Positions 37,614 through 50,359 of a DNA stretch of 64,000 bases are shown one piece after another; the stretch's first letter is position 1, and each line of letters opens with the position of its first letter. Source of the stretch: Epiperipatus broadwayi (lineage: Eukaryota; Onychophora; Udeonychophora; Euonychophora; Peripatidae); contig JAQFVV010000184.1 in the NCBI GenBank assembly GCA_028023455.1, positions 996,001-1,060,000 on the forward strand. Reading direction: 5' to 3'. The notes below the pieces were generated by a model, which was not told the DNA's origin, ran no database searches, and saw nothing but the letters and a program-made list of their open reading frames with translations. A program made the translations under genes and the position numbers.

Positions 37614-40600
37614 AATTTTAATTATGAGCTAAAAGAAGAGTTAAAAAATTAATAATAAAACACTAAAAAAAAAAAAAGCTTTCCAAATAAGAAATTTAAG
37701 ATTTTGAATATAGATTAGACAAATCAATGATCTTTATTTTTATAACTTTTATTAATATATGTTTGTTTATCTTTTTTCATTTTAAGCTTTTACAAGTTTT
37801 TTGATAATTTTTGCAAGTTTAGTCTTAGTTTTCACTTTGAAGCAGAAAAAGGAAAAAAACTAATATATACTTCTTAAAAAGAAATAATTTTCAAGTAAGT
37901 AAATGGAAGACATGAATATGGAATGATTAAATCAATTGATAATTTTTATTTTTCATGAATTTTATTGGAATAAATTTTTTTATGCTTTTAAAAGTGATTT
38001 TAATTTTTAATTCTATATATTTTTTCTTGTTTCAATGATTATATTAGAGATTAACTTAGACCTAAAATAAATTATCCATATTTGTATTGTAATATGAGAT
38101 AGATTGAATAGATTGTAATCAAATATATTCATTATAGATATAACTGGATATTAGTAGCTGGATTTATAAAAAAATAAAAAAAGAAGAAGAAGAAGAAATT
38201 TACAATATTTTTTTCTTTGGCCATATTTAATAATTAATTGTTTGTATTTTATTTTCTATTCTTTAAAATAAAACAAGTAAAATATGCTTAATAATAAATA
38301 AGATACAAACCTATTCTAATTTGAGTTAGTAATGTTAGGGATTAGCATAGCTGAGGAATAGAGTTCTCTTGAAATGAGTTCTGAACGCCTTATACTGTTT
38401 ATAATTTACTATTAAGAAATCTTATTTTCATAATGAGATAATATAGGACATTTAAATACTCTCTTTCTTAATTAAAATTTTACACATTTATCCAATCATG
38501 TTTTTTCAGATTTTAAACATTCATATAGCAAAGAAAAGCATAAAATATTAAACTTGCACTGATTAAAATTGAATTATTAAACAAAAAAATATATAAAAAG
38601 AAAAAATCTTGCACTACATTAATTAATGTATTAGCTAAGTTTTTTCTTATTAAGTAACATACCAGTAGGTACAAATATCTTTTCAGATAACCAGCTTAGC
38701 TTATTGGCAATTTAGTTAACTATCTACTGTTGGATTGTAAACAAGTGATCATATATTTTTAGCAGAGGAAAAAATATCCTCTCAGAACAAATTGAATCAG
38801 TCACATAACTGATGTGCTATTTTTTAAAAAAAATTGCATTGGTGTAAGATGCAATTGCGAGAGAAACATTAATCATTTAAAATAAAATCATAAGTATCCT
38901 CTTCCTCAATATCTACCAGTTCAGTTATATACAATTAAAAAAATAATAAAAAATAAAAACATTAAATTTTATAAATTAATTAGAAAGTTAGTTTCTCCTC
39001 TTGTAGTGCTTATATCTTTTACTATCAGATCTCATATGAATTCATTCAGTCATGCAATCTAAATAAAATATAACATATCAGTATCTCCTCCCCCCAATAT
39101 TTTTAATTTCATTTGAAATGGCTTCAAAGTATGGAAAAAAAATAATAACTATTTAATAATATTTATGAAAAACGAATTATTAATTTATGTCATAATTAAA
39201 AAACAAATCCATTTTTATAATAATAAAAAATATTAATTCTATTTTTGTTTCAACTAGTACATACATATGCAAAGTTTTATATGCCTTTTGCTTTATTCAT
39301 TTAAAAAAAAATTGTTTACTTACTGCATTTTTAAAATTAATTTGTATCATAAGTATGTGTGTATAAATACGAAAAGACATTTGTATTCTTAACATATATG
39401 TAGGTGTGCTGAAAATTATTGTACTTGTACAAAATAGTCTACAGTAAAGTAAGAACTATTTATTTATGCTATTCATTAGAAGTCATGGAATGAAATATGA
39501 CAGTTATGGTGATTCTGCCATATTGATATTGTGTGAGGTATATAAAGATTCGATTAAAAAATAATTTAAAACTTATATTGTTATAGATATTATAAGATAA
39601 TAAAAATAATAAGAGAAAAATGACTTTGAGATAATGGTTAATTATAATTGTTGAATAGAAAATAATAATAATCAAATGGTTAATTGTTAGGAAGTCATGT
39701 GGCAATTGAAAGACTATCAATCATACAGGGCAACAGAATATCATTATCTATATAGATAAGTATTTTTAAAATTACGCTAGAAATTTTTAATCTAATTAAT
39801 CTTCTATAATTACTCATTACATACACAAAATTTATTTATTTATTTTTTTATTTAGAATTCTGTAAGTCACTTCTCATCTATTTTTTTTTTCTAGTAAAAG
39901 TTTTATTATTTTTTTCTTTTCTTTTCTTTTCTTTTCTTAAATAAAGTTTTAATGTTAGTCTGACTGCATATTGATGAAGCAATAAAAATGACATTTGCAG
40001 AGAAAATTAAGAAAAGCACACATAAGGGGTTCTGACTATTAATGATCTCATTCAGTGAACTAAATTGCAGTTTTTACTTTAAACTAATCAAAGCATTGCT
40101 ATTCCAGGTTAAGATTTTAATGCAACTTGTTGAAAAATGATGTGTGATAAAGTGATTTCTTACATTTAGACAGTAAGCAAAATGTAGATCTAATAATCCA
40201 ATAAAGATGATTCAAACTGTATTAATTCTAAATTTTCATTCATAAATCAAAATAGCAAGTTAATTACATTTTACTGCATTTTAATGATTTATAATTTAAT
40301 TTGATCATTAGCACATCATCATCAAAAGTGATCAGTCTATTGCAGAACCAGGACTCGGCATTAAATTTCCACAAACTCCTCACGATTTTTTTTTCCAATC
40401 TCACTTGTTGAGTACTTTACAGGCAGTTGAAACAGTTAAGGTGAATGAGATTTTAGTCCTCTATAAATAACATTAAAAATAATAATAAAAAAGATATAGC
40501 AACAAATCAGCATATCTAAGTATATTTCTCTAAATTAAGAAATTCATTTTTATAGGCAATGTCTTTTGCATTTATTTATCGTTCACAAAAATATATAGAA

Positions 40601-40796
40601 ATAGAAATTACCAATAAAAAAATATTTTTATTTACTTATGAAAAGAAATAAATGTAATCCTGTCAATTTATCATGGACGTATTTTAATTTTGGTTCATTA
40701 TTTATGTTATTATAAATATATAATAGTGAGTGATAGAGAGTATATCTTCCAAATTAGAAGAAAACAACTCAAAAAGACTAGATGGCAGTGCAGTAA
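37614..40796. other. AT-rich non-coding DNA with short simple repeats
   Basis: No gene seen. It contains an (AAG)n tract at about 38180-38198 and a (TTTTC)n tract at about 39911-39939. Confidence 0.5.
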
Positions 40797-40839
40797 ATGT
40801 CTAACTATTCATCTAAGAGAAAAAGACGAACCTATTTTG

Positions 40840-41480
40840 GAAGAGGTGGTATGGCAGGGTGTAAACAGAAAAGAAAAAGAAAAAAGGGCTGGTGGTATAG
40901 GTGTTATATCAGGAAATATTTAAATATTGTTAAATGTCAAGAGCATTTGTGGTTTGAAATAAGGTTGGGTAGACAAGAATGGATGGTGGCTGTAGTGTAT
41001 ATAACTACTGGAGGTAGTAAAACTGTAATGGAGTGGAACAGTAGTATATATGAAGGCCTAGTTAAGGATATACAAATTTTTAAAGAAAAGAGGAAGCGAC
41101 TAATGGTTATAGGGAATATGAATGGACATATTGAAGAAATTGATGATGTAGGTAATAAGAATGGTTAGTTTTTGAAGGAATTTTGTCAAAGAGTAAATTT
41201 GAGCATTGGGAATTTATCAAATATGTATGAGGGACATGGTCTAGGAATAGTGTATTTCACACAATAGATTATGTATTGGTAGAGAAAGAGGAAATGAATA
41301 AAATACAGAAAATTAAGGTGTTTGATAATGAAGAGAGAGTATATAATAGTGATCATAATTTTATTGTAATAGAAATGGTTAGTAATGTGATGGAGGATAG
41401 AAATAAAGGTAGAAATAATAGTGAAAGATGTGGATGGAGAGTGAATGATAAGAATAAGTTGGAAGAATATAAAAGTTGAA
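40840..41480 (+). pseudogene. LINE endonuclease domain, broken
   Basis: Recognisable parts are AGGIGVI near 40890, the WFEIRLGRQEWMVAVVY strand near 40950-41000, VIGNMNGHIEE near 41106-41140, and TIDYVLVEK then SDHNFIVIEM near 41260-41380. The usual catalytic GDxN motif reads GNMN, so the Asp is replaced by Asn. Frame changes occur near 40920 and 41165-41260. It lies directly upstream of the RT domain of the same element. Confidence 0.7.
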
Positions 41481-41792
41481 GAAACCATGGAGAAGTTGGA
41501 TGGGGATGAGTATAAGGACTGGTGTGGTGAAATAGAAAAAGTGGCAAATAGGATTTTAGTTGAGAATATGCAGAAGAATAAAAGTAATAAAAAATGAGAG
41601 TTAGTAAAAGTGTAAAAGAGAGGAAAGAAGCATGCAGAGAATATAAGTGTGCTATTAAGAACAAAGAAAGTGAAAATGATATTAATGCTAAATGGGGAAA
41701 GTACTTAGAAAAGAAGAAGTTGGCTAAAATAGATAATTAGAGAGAGGATAAAGTTAAATAGTAAATTGTTGGAGGATATTAATAAAAGTGGA

Positions 41793-43080
41793 AGAGATGG
41801 GAGTAAAAAAAATTGGAATTACATTAAAAGAAATGTAGGGGAAAGAGAGATAGTATTAATAGATGATGAGGGAATAGAGTGTAGCTCTAGAGAAAAGGGG
41901 TAGAGAGACTCTTAAATAGATATGTAATGGATACAGAAAAGATGTTAGATGTGAAGGAAGTAGTGATAGAAAAAATGAAAGCAGTTACTAATGGGAATAT
42001 TAGGTTCACAAAAAATGAATTGAATGAGGCAGAGAAGAGATTGAAAAGTGGAAAGGTGAGAGATTTATATGGATGGGCAGCAGAGATGGTAATGAATTTA
42101 GGGCATAAAGCAAAAGCAAAGTTATTATCATGTTTTAATAAGATGGCACAGAAGACAGTTTTTCCGGTTAGTTGGAGTAATACAAGAATAATATTATTAT
42201 TTAAAGGAAAGAGTAAGGATCATAGAAAGTTAAATAATTATAGACTGATAGCGGTAACATCAGTTTTATATAAAGTTTTTTCATATATGGTAGCTAGAAG
42301 AGTTGTAAAATTGATGGAAGAGAATAATGTAGTGGGGGAAATGCAAGGTTTTAGGTCAGATAGGCGTATAGGAGATGGTTTGTTTGTAGTTACACAACTT
42401 ATGGAGATGAGTAGGAATTCAGGTAGATCATTATATATGAGTTTTATAGATATAGAGAAAGCATATGATAGAGTAAATAGAAATAGATTATGGGTAAGGT
42501 TAGCCAATTTGGGAATGGATGAAGCTTTAGTAAATATTATTAAGAAATTATATGAAAATAATTATTATACTTACCAGTTAGGGGATATAGAATCAGTTAA
42601 AGTTAAAAATGGGATGGGATTAAGGCAGGGATGCCCTATGTCACCTATTTTGTTTTTGTTGTTTTTGAGTGAAATGGAGAAAGCAATAGAAAGACTAGGA
42701 AGAGGGGTAGAGATACCATTAATAGGTGGCAAGGGAGTATATATTTTGTCGGGTCTTTCTTTTGCAGATGATATATTTTTGTGTCAGAAAGAAGAAAAGA
42801 TATGGAAAGTATGTTGAGGACATGTGCAAGGGTGGGTAAAGAGATGGGGATTAAATTTAGTGAAGAAAAATCAAATATAATGATGGTTAATATTGGGGAA
42901 AGAGAAGATGTAGAATTCTTATTGGGGGATATAAAGTTAAGTGTGCTGGATAGATATAGGTATTTGGGAATCATCTTATGTAATCAGAAAAATTGCTTGG
43001 ATAAATGGGAGAAAAAATTGGTAAATGAAGCAAAGAAAAGAAAGGGTTTGGTAAAAAAAACTAACAGTATTTTCATATAA
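41793..43080 (+). pseudogene. LINE reverse transcriptase domain, mostly open
   Basis: A linker with KKNWNYIKRNV (41800-41840) leads into a long open RT frame (41927-42817). Motifs present are SWSNTRIILLFKGK, NNYRLIAVTS, QGFRSDRRIGD, motif A FIDIEKAYDRV, motif B GLRQGCPMSPILF and motif C FADD at 42761-42772. A frameshift near 42800 moves the thumb region into another frame (42781-43080, with GIKFSEEKSNIM and YRYLGI). Motif order and spacing are those of an AP-endonuclease LINE. The conserved active site and long frame suggest moderate age. Confidence 0.85.
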
Positions 43081-43976
43081 TAAATATGATGTAGCTAGAA
43101 TAGTATGGAAGGGAGTTGCAGTAGCAGGGTTAACATATGATAATGATGCATTATGTGTTAGTAAAAGGGTTTTAGATTATTTAGAGAAAGTACGGTACTG
43201 GTGGAGATAGTGTACTGCCACTGCTAGAGATGTCATTTCTGCTTAAACACACAGAAATATCCACAGTAGGTGCCCAAAAGCAGCAATGCTTGTTCCAGCC
43301 AGATGCAGAGATGTAAACAGCAAAGGAGGCAATTCAATGAAAAATGGGATGGTCAAGTTTTTATATGAGAGATGCAAAAAGTAAAATGAAAATGTTTGGT
43401 AGGTTGCAGTTTATGGATAGTAAAAGAATAGCAAAAATAGTGTTCAGTTGGGTTATGAGTAAAGGGCAGGTAACAAGATGGGTGAGAAAGGTAATGCAGT
43501 ATGTGAAAGATTTGGATAAAGAATTTATATCAGTATATTTGTATAAAAGGGGGATGATTGTGTTAGGAGGATTGTTGAGTGTTATAGTGGTAAGGAATGA
43601 GATAAAAGAATAGAAGCATTAATAATAAATAGGGAGATGGAGAACTAGTATGGAGGGTAAGAAGAGTTTAAATATATATAGAAGTAAATGGAATATTGGA
43701 TGCAAGTTAATTTATGATAATAGTAAGGAAAGTAGTTTATTATTTAAGGCTCAAATGGGATCTTTAGCAACAAGAGAATATACATGTAAATGGAAAACTA
43801 TGGGTAATTTAGTGTGCAAATTGTGTAAGGAAGATATAGAAAATATTAGGCATCTGTTGATTGAATGTAAATGCTTGAAAGCAGAAAGGGTACAGATAAT
43901 GAAGTTATGGGACAATAGACATGAACAAAGTGACTATACAGAAAGTGAGTTATTAGTTTTTATGTTGGGTTTGTGA
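43081..43976 (+). pseudogene. LINE C-terminal region with zinc knuckle
   Basis: After the RT thumb the sequence continues with GVAVAGLTY and LDYLEKVR (43110-43195). It is disturbed from about 43195 to 43320 and resumes with MGWSSFYMRDAKSKM (43344) and the C-terminal domain (43650-43976). The latter contains CKLC-(n)-HLLIEC, a C2HC zinc knuckle common at the end of many LINE proteins. Several stops separate the pieces. Confidence 0.7.
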
Positions 43977-44171
43977 AGAGATAAAGGGGATTTAGATAAA
44001 AAGGCCATAGAGTTGACAAAGATTATGTTGTGGAAATGGGATGGGGCAGAATATGGGAAGACTTAAGATTGGGGAATGGAGAATAAAATGGCTAACAGGT
44101 TTATCTGGGCATAATTGCTGAGATATTCTTGACTTCGTTTAAAGAGAAGCCAAATACATCACATCACATTC

Positions 44172-45062
44172 TTCGAACGGATAATTACTTGGACAAAAAA
44201 GAAAACAGCTAAGATAAAAAGCTATTTCAGTTCTAAACTTTTTAGAGAATAGTGGTAACTAGTAGTGGAAATATTTTAATGTCAAATAAAAGCAAGAGTT
44301 ATATAATAGAAATATATTGGCGTTTATTGTAGACTTTTAAATTTTTTACAAAAAGGCATCAATTTAGTAACTTTTATAATTATTGCACTATCAAAGTAAT
44401 GACCTAAAATTACAAATATTCTAAGATTTTGAATTCAAATAAATTCAATTAAGCAGAAACTAGTCATTGAAATCTATAACGATTATAAGCTATTGTGATA
44501 GAGCCTAAGTGCTAATAAAGATCGATTAAACTTGAAAAAAAATTTTCTGGCTTATAACTAACTGTTAACCATGCAATATTGATAGAAAACCACTCAACCC
44601 TTCATTATTCAATATATTAACTATTATTACCTTTTTCTATGAACCTCTATGAAAAACTGCTGAAAAGATGTTTATGCAGCATTAGGTTTTTATGATAGAC
44701 AAAAAAAAACTTTATTTTTAAATTTTTTTTAAAAAAAGATATAATATTAAAGGAAGTATCATAAGGTTAACCTATTTTTAAAACTCTGTTATTATTTATC
44801 ATTTCATTAAGAAGATGCTTAAGAGATTTTCATCTTGACTATTTAAGATTGTTTTACCAATCTTATTTCTTAGAAAAAATTATTGTGCTACATGATCTTT
44901 GCTCTCTCTTCTCTTTTTATAGCTGTGTTGAATTAAAATAAATTATAATTTGGATAAATGCAATATAGACTTTTCAACTTTTTTTCATAATATAATATAA
45001 ACTTGATCCCATCTCATTACAAATTTTTTATATTAATTCTTCATGACGTCTTATTAAAAATA
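44172..45062. other. AT-rich non-coding DNA
   Basis: No gene recognised; contains a T8A7 tract near 44723-44737. Confidence 0.5.
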
Positions 45063-46611
45063 ACATATATATATATATTGTAACCAACCACTTGCCCCTC
45101 ATCTACCTATCGTGTATGAACTCGTTGTGGCACTAAAAATGTAACCGCAAATTGTGTGGTCCCAATTACGTAATATAAGTGCACTAAGAATCTTAACTTC
45201 GATCACTGATCAATTCCCGTTGCACATTATCAGCTATTAAGAGCTGTATCCAAAAGCATATCATGCTATCTATTTTATGCACCAAAGACCACAATCAACA
45301 TCTGGGGCAACTTACTACAGACCAAATTAATGATCTAACCTAAACTTTATGATTTAATTTGATCGCAGCCAGGGTGTACCACGAAGAACTATCATAGTAG
45401 TATGATAAAATACGTTAAACAAATTATAAGTGCAATGTTATTACTTTTCAAACCTTAATTTGCGATTTTTTATTGTATGAGACCCGATGGCCAACCATGT
45501 ACAAGATGGCATAATTTGTGGAATCACATAAGATTATGAAATTTTAAATCATCTCTATGATTTCTAATACAGATGCTAGTCCAGGTAAAGCTTTGCAATA
45601 AATAAACATAAATACTTGGGTTCCTTTATAATTTAATATATCATTGAGACTCTTATTATACTGACAAATGACAATTTAAAATGTTAAGTAAATATATTTA
45701 ATCATATTATTATCTGGTAAATCTGTTTACAGGTTTAATAATCAATTTGTATTGTATACTAGAATCAACTACGCAAAGCCAAAATGATGGAAAAGGTAAA
45801 TGGGATTTTATTGTACCTTACCAATCATAAACTACCAAAGACGAAAAGCATCTTAATGTTTTCTCAAAAAATATTAATAAACTCTTATATCATGTAGACA
45901 ATAATATGTACTTCAATGTATGCTCTATCCAAGGTTTATGATTTCTGATTGTACGAATGACACATAGCAACGGCACAGTAAGTTTAATTATAAATCAACG
46001 TTTATTTACAAATTTATGAATAATAAGTAATTAATTCCAATGTTATAATTAAAAAACATAAATAAACAAATAAAATAAATAAATTATAATTCCATCGACT
46101 TTCTTCAATAACATATCATAGGTACGGTTTTAAAACCTAATCCTACCTTATATTTCAATTTGATATAATGAATATTGAGAAAATTATACTAAATTCAGCA
46201 TCAACTCATGAAATATTTAACGTCATTTCCAGATTCAATAAATCCATACCGTAAGCTTATACTAATATAATAAATAATATTATATCTGTAGGATTTAGCT
46301 ATAATGCAATCATTAAATAAAATGACAATTTAAACTTACACTCCGGTAAATAATAATCAACCAACAGTTAATTATTATGAAGTAACTTGAATAGTATGTC
46401 CTGCTACAATTTGATAATCTAACTTATAAATTATACTTCCAAATGGAAGAAGATGATTTAGCAGATTAACTAAAATACTTTGCCCAACTCATATCTGTGA
46501 AGTAAAACATATTCCTGTGGATGTATTCATCTACACGGAGGAATTAAATAACACTAAACGTTTTGTGTATTTATACACCATCATAAAGCAATAAGTACAA
46601 GTACACCATTC

Positions 46612-46688
46612 CGCGGATTAACCACCAGCGCAAGAATGAGTGTAAAATACAAAATGGCAATAAAGTAATCTGCGGATTAACCACCAGC
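46612..46688. repeat. Direct repeat pair, GCGGATTAACCACCAGC
   Basis: The 17-bp GCGGATTAACCACCAGC occurs at 46613-46629 and 46672-46688, 59 bp apart, inside the CpG-rich element. It resembles a spaced protein-binding site, such as a transposase subterminal motif; role unknown. Confidence 0.7.
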
Positions 46689-47141
46689 ACAGATTAATGC
46701 CCTTTACATTCTAAAACAACATTACTATTTACTTCACATTAAAGTGCAAAATCATCCCCTTCAGTTATTCTGATCATTCAGAAAAACACTAACACTCTAG
46801 CAAATGTGGGTTTTTGCATAATAAATGTTACGCTAATCAGGACAACTAATGTACTAACCTATCTTTCTTAAAATAAAACATGTGTAATATAATATAAGTA
46901 ATATTAGTATAGGAATATAAATCTGGAAAGACTAACAAAATACCCCATAAAGATTAATACATCTCATGAATTCCTTTAATACTCTTTAAGCTTTTTCACA
47001 AGCGCTATTCTCTTGAATACATATTTTATTCAACCCCTATTAATTTAAACTTAATAAAACATAACTTATGAACTTCACATGCAAGTTCATATAACTATAA
47101 AATTAAAGCAATGAATTATTCATCAAATACATAAAATTTAA

Positions 47142-47262
47142 CAGGTGTGTGTATGATATAAATTAAATGTATCGCATTTTATAGTTCAATACATGAATTA
47201 GAGCAGGTGTGTGTATCACAAATTGGATTACATAGCATTTTATAACTCCAAATATAATCCGT
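47142..47262. repeat. Diverged tandem repeat, ~62 bp x 2
   Basis: CAGGTGTGTGTAT begins both units (47142 and 47204). Each continues with ANNNAAATT and later ATNGCATTTTATA. Diverged copies within the CpG-rich element. Confidence 0.7.
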
Positions 47263-48582
47263 GGAATCCAGGTACGATGTGTCGAACGACAAATACACGA
47301 AGTAATAGCTATAATTATAGTTAAATTCCAAACATGTAATTTTATCCATTTGTGTTAGTTATGATAATCACTATTAGAATAACGATTTTACGTGGCTCTA
47401 TAAACAAGAAACAATTTCAAAACATGACACGCAGAATTTAAATGAAAATGTTTTTCATAAGTTATTAATTTCTACATCACTCTATTAAAATATTCCAAGT
47501 TTATCACATCCATGCTAATATTTATTCATCCACGCTTAAATCTAGGAATACCAATTATAGCAATTAATTTAATCATTTCAAACTGACGTTAAAATTAGAA
47601 AATAGCTTGGATTAACTATTTTGAAGACGGTTTATTATCCAAATGTTAAACAAATTAACTAGCAAATATATGATTGGCATTGTAAAGTTAAATATCAATC
47701 AATACTATATTTTTATTAGAATTAGAAACGGAAATATTAAACTATATTGATAACTTTAACATTTTATTTTAATTTAAACTTCTTCTTTTTTAAAAAAACA
47801 AATTTTCATATTCATATAACTTCTGTAATTAAAATACTTATTTAATTTTTCCAAATTGTAGAATAATAAACATTTTAAAACATACCAAACTCTTATAATT
47901 AATTCTTTTAAACTGGGAAGCTCCGACATTTTAAAAATGTAATATTGGAAAATTGTTACCGGTGATCTGATCCACTTGGCCAGCCGACTTGAACAGACTT
48001 TTAAATTTAGCAATTCATCTTAATTAAATACCACTAGGTTATTTTTTCGTTTATAGCAAATTTTGTGGTAATCCGTTTACTTTTTAACTATTTTAAAATA
48101 AGCTTAGCAAATTTACACCATTTGCCTTTACCATTTTCTTTTCTTTCTCCCTCCAAAAGCAAACTAACAGACGATCTTCCCTTAAATTCGCGCTCTTTTC
48201 TTTTATTACATTGAGACGCATACGTAATTACTGTATTTATTTTTAATAATTTATTTTAATTGAACAAATGGTTTTTTGTTAATTCAATAGAAATAATAAT
48301 TTAAGATCATTTTAAATAAATAAAAATAATATTATTATTTTTAATAATATTTTACCAAATTTTAATGTGTTGTAAAAATTTTAAAAAGTTAAACATTCTG
48401 ATATGAATTAGTATATGGAACGAAGCAAATTTAAATTTATTAAAATAATATAAGAAAGTAATCTGTTCAAAGTGCGAATCAAGCCAATCAAATCACCAAA
48501 GAAGAAAGAGAAATTTTTATACCAGTTACATCAATTAATATATTTTATACTAAAATATATGGTTACAATATATATATATAAG

Positions 48583-49986
48583 TGTAATAATTCATTGATC
48601 AAACACTAACATTAACAGGATTGCTATAATCCAGGAATCTTGATTAGTTCCAACTTATATAATTATTTTCGGTTTTTGATTTAAATCAATTCACAAACGG
48701 ACTATTCATGTAATTTACTTTTGTTTTCTTTTATACAAGAAAATTTTAAATGTAACTTATATAACTTTAAATAATTTAATATTAAAAAGTAAGTGAATTG
48801 ATTTTTTCCACTATAATATTTATGAAAAATATATAAATTAATTTATGTACCAACATATTAAAAATACTTTGCTAAAAATATGTTATAGCAGTCTAATCGT
48901 AGCATTTGATGTCCAATGATTACTCAGCCTTACAGCCATTAGTTCTATGTGAAAAGATCCTTTCTTGATTTCATAATATAATTCTTGATGACTTCTGATA
49001 ACAATATGGCATTGTTCTGAGTTTCTTAATAAACCCACTGTATTTTCAAGTAAACCATAAACTTCAATAAATTATTTCTTAAAACTACTGAAATTTTCAG
49101 CTTGTAAACAGTATTTTCTTTTTCTTTTTTTTTTTAAAAAAAATATGTTTTAATAAAATCACTAATTGCTACTACATTCACTGCATTTGGTTCAAAATGT
49201 TTTTGGTGAATCAAAATCTATACAATATAGATGTTTAACATATTTACACAATCCATATATAGAATTTAGTTTTTAAAATATGCACATTAAGACATCAATA
49301 AAAATAATTAAAAAATAAAATTATTTAGATTTTTAAAAAAAAATTATAAATCAAAAGAGCACATAGGTGCACACGATAAGAAAATGATTGACTGAGAGAT
49401 GATTCATGATAGATTTATGTAGGAGGATTCACATATAAAATTTATGAATTCAAATTTCCAATTTATTTTATTTAATATTTTTTCAACTCATGTATAGACA
49501 GTTAATGGAAAAATATCTTCCATAAAGTCATTTTCTCCCATGATATCATTTTTTAAAAAAACAGTTAAAACAAAGTAATTAAAATATTAAACTAATTACA
49601 TTGATTTATTATAAATGTTTAAGTTAAATTAAAAAATAAAAACTGTAGACAACAGAGAAAAAACAGCAATATACAAGGATTAGGACATTCTTTTTGAGAA
49701 TTAGTTTTAACTATAACTATTAGTAATTGTAATTGTTCATCCTATAATTGACAATAAAGTGGAATCCCCATATTTCTTACATACTGTTCCAAGTCCCCTT
49801 AGAGGATGGCATAAATGAGAGAGTAATATCTTATGCTTTGGTAACAACACAATACATATTATTTGCAATAGACTTGTAGTACTTTCAACACAATATGTTT
49901 AATATAAATATACAAATTAACATTATAGTGTAAACAAATAGTAGTGCAATTATGAATAATAAATGTAAGCAGCATATATATATATA
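48583..49986. other. AT-rich non-coding DNA
   Basis: No gene. A T11A8 tract lies at 49125-49143. GAATTCAAATTTCC near 49449 is a weak box-B-like match, not enough to call a SINE. Confidence 0.45.
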
Positions 49987-50233
49987 ATGTAATTATAAAG
50001 GACTTGAACAACTTTCAGCATTGGTTGTATAAGATAAAGTGCATATCTGTATGGAGCCTGAAAGTCTGAGTCCAAGTCCCTTATAATTACATTAAGTTTA
50101 GTATAGACAATAAACTTATATTCGAATATTATTAGGGGATTTAAACACAAAATTTCAAGCTCCTTTCAACTATCCACATTCTTTGTCATACAACTGATAT
50201 ATATGACCACACACAAGTGAAAAAGATAAATGA
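49987..50233. repeat. Fold-back repeat family, copy 1, plus half copy
   Basis: Hairpin 49987-50092: ATGTAATTATAAAGGACTTG pairs with its complement at the right, around CTTTCAG/CTGAAAG. Immediately downstream, 50134-50233 matches one arm and the loop of the fold-back at 63759-63918 (TTCAACTATCCACA, CATACAACTGATA, ACCACACACAAGTG), so a second, rearranged copy lies next to the first. Confidence 0.7.
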
Positions 50234-50328
50234 TTAGCAATATACATATTTTGTGTAGAACCAGCCCTCATCAGTTGGTACAGATCATCATCTGCCATAC
50301 ATATATATATATTGTACCCTTACTTCTT

Positions 50329-50359
50329 GATAGCATATATATATATATATATATATATA
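50329..50359. repeat. (TA)n microsatellite
   Basis: A short uninterrupted TA run. Confidence 0.9.

Larger units (their letters stand above)
40797..44100 (+). mobile_element. Non-LTR retrotransposon (LINE), clade unassigned
   Basis: Contains an AP-type endonuclease, a reverse transcriptase and a C-terminal zinc-knuckle region in order. The 5' end is probably truncated inside the endonuclease. The 3' end lies near 44100-44170, where ACATCACATCAC sequence resembles a short simple-repeat tail. The plus strand is strikingly poor in C and rich in G and A over most of its length. No target-site duplication was found by eye. Confidence 0.8.
45063..48582. mobile_element. Unclassified 3.5-kb CpG-rich element with inverted ends
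   Basis: Both ends carry ATATATTGTAACCA, direct at 45072-45085 and inverted at about 48560-48573, next to TA runs. Inside, CG dinucleotides are far denser than elsewhere in the window, homopolymer runs are fewer, and no ORF longer than 79 codons exists. The change in texture at both ends suggests one inserted unit, perhaps a large non-autonomous DNA transposon, not yet CpG-decayed. The diagnostic part of the inverted ends is only about 9 bp once TA repeats are discounted, so the boundaries are uncertain. Confidence 0.4.

Noticed and set aside
39469-39720. 83-codon minus-strand open frame
   Set aside because: Hydrophobic, AT-driven composition without motifs or context.
47970-48000. Minus-strand GGCTGGCCAAGTGGATCAGA resembling a tRNA D-arm
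   Set aside because: No T-arm or acceptor stem was found around it.
47774-48013. 79-codon minus-strand open frame in the CpG-rich element
   Set aside because: No recognised domain, and short; probably chance.
50262-50275. TCATCAG (CTGATGA on the minus strand) near a fold-back
   Set aside because: No stem II and no GAAA at the right distance.
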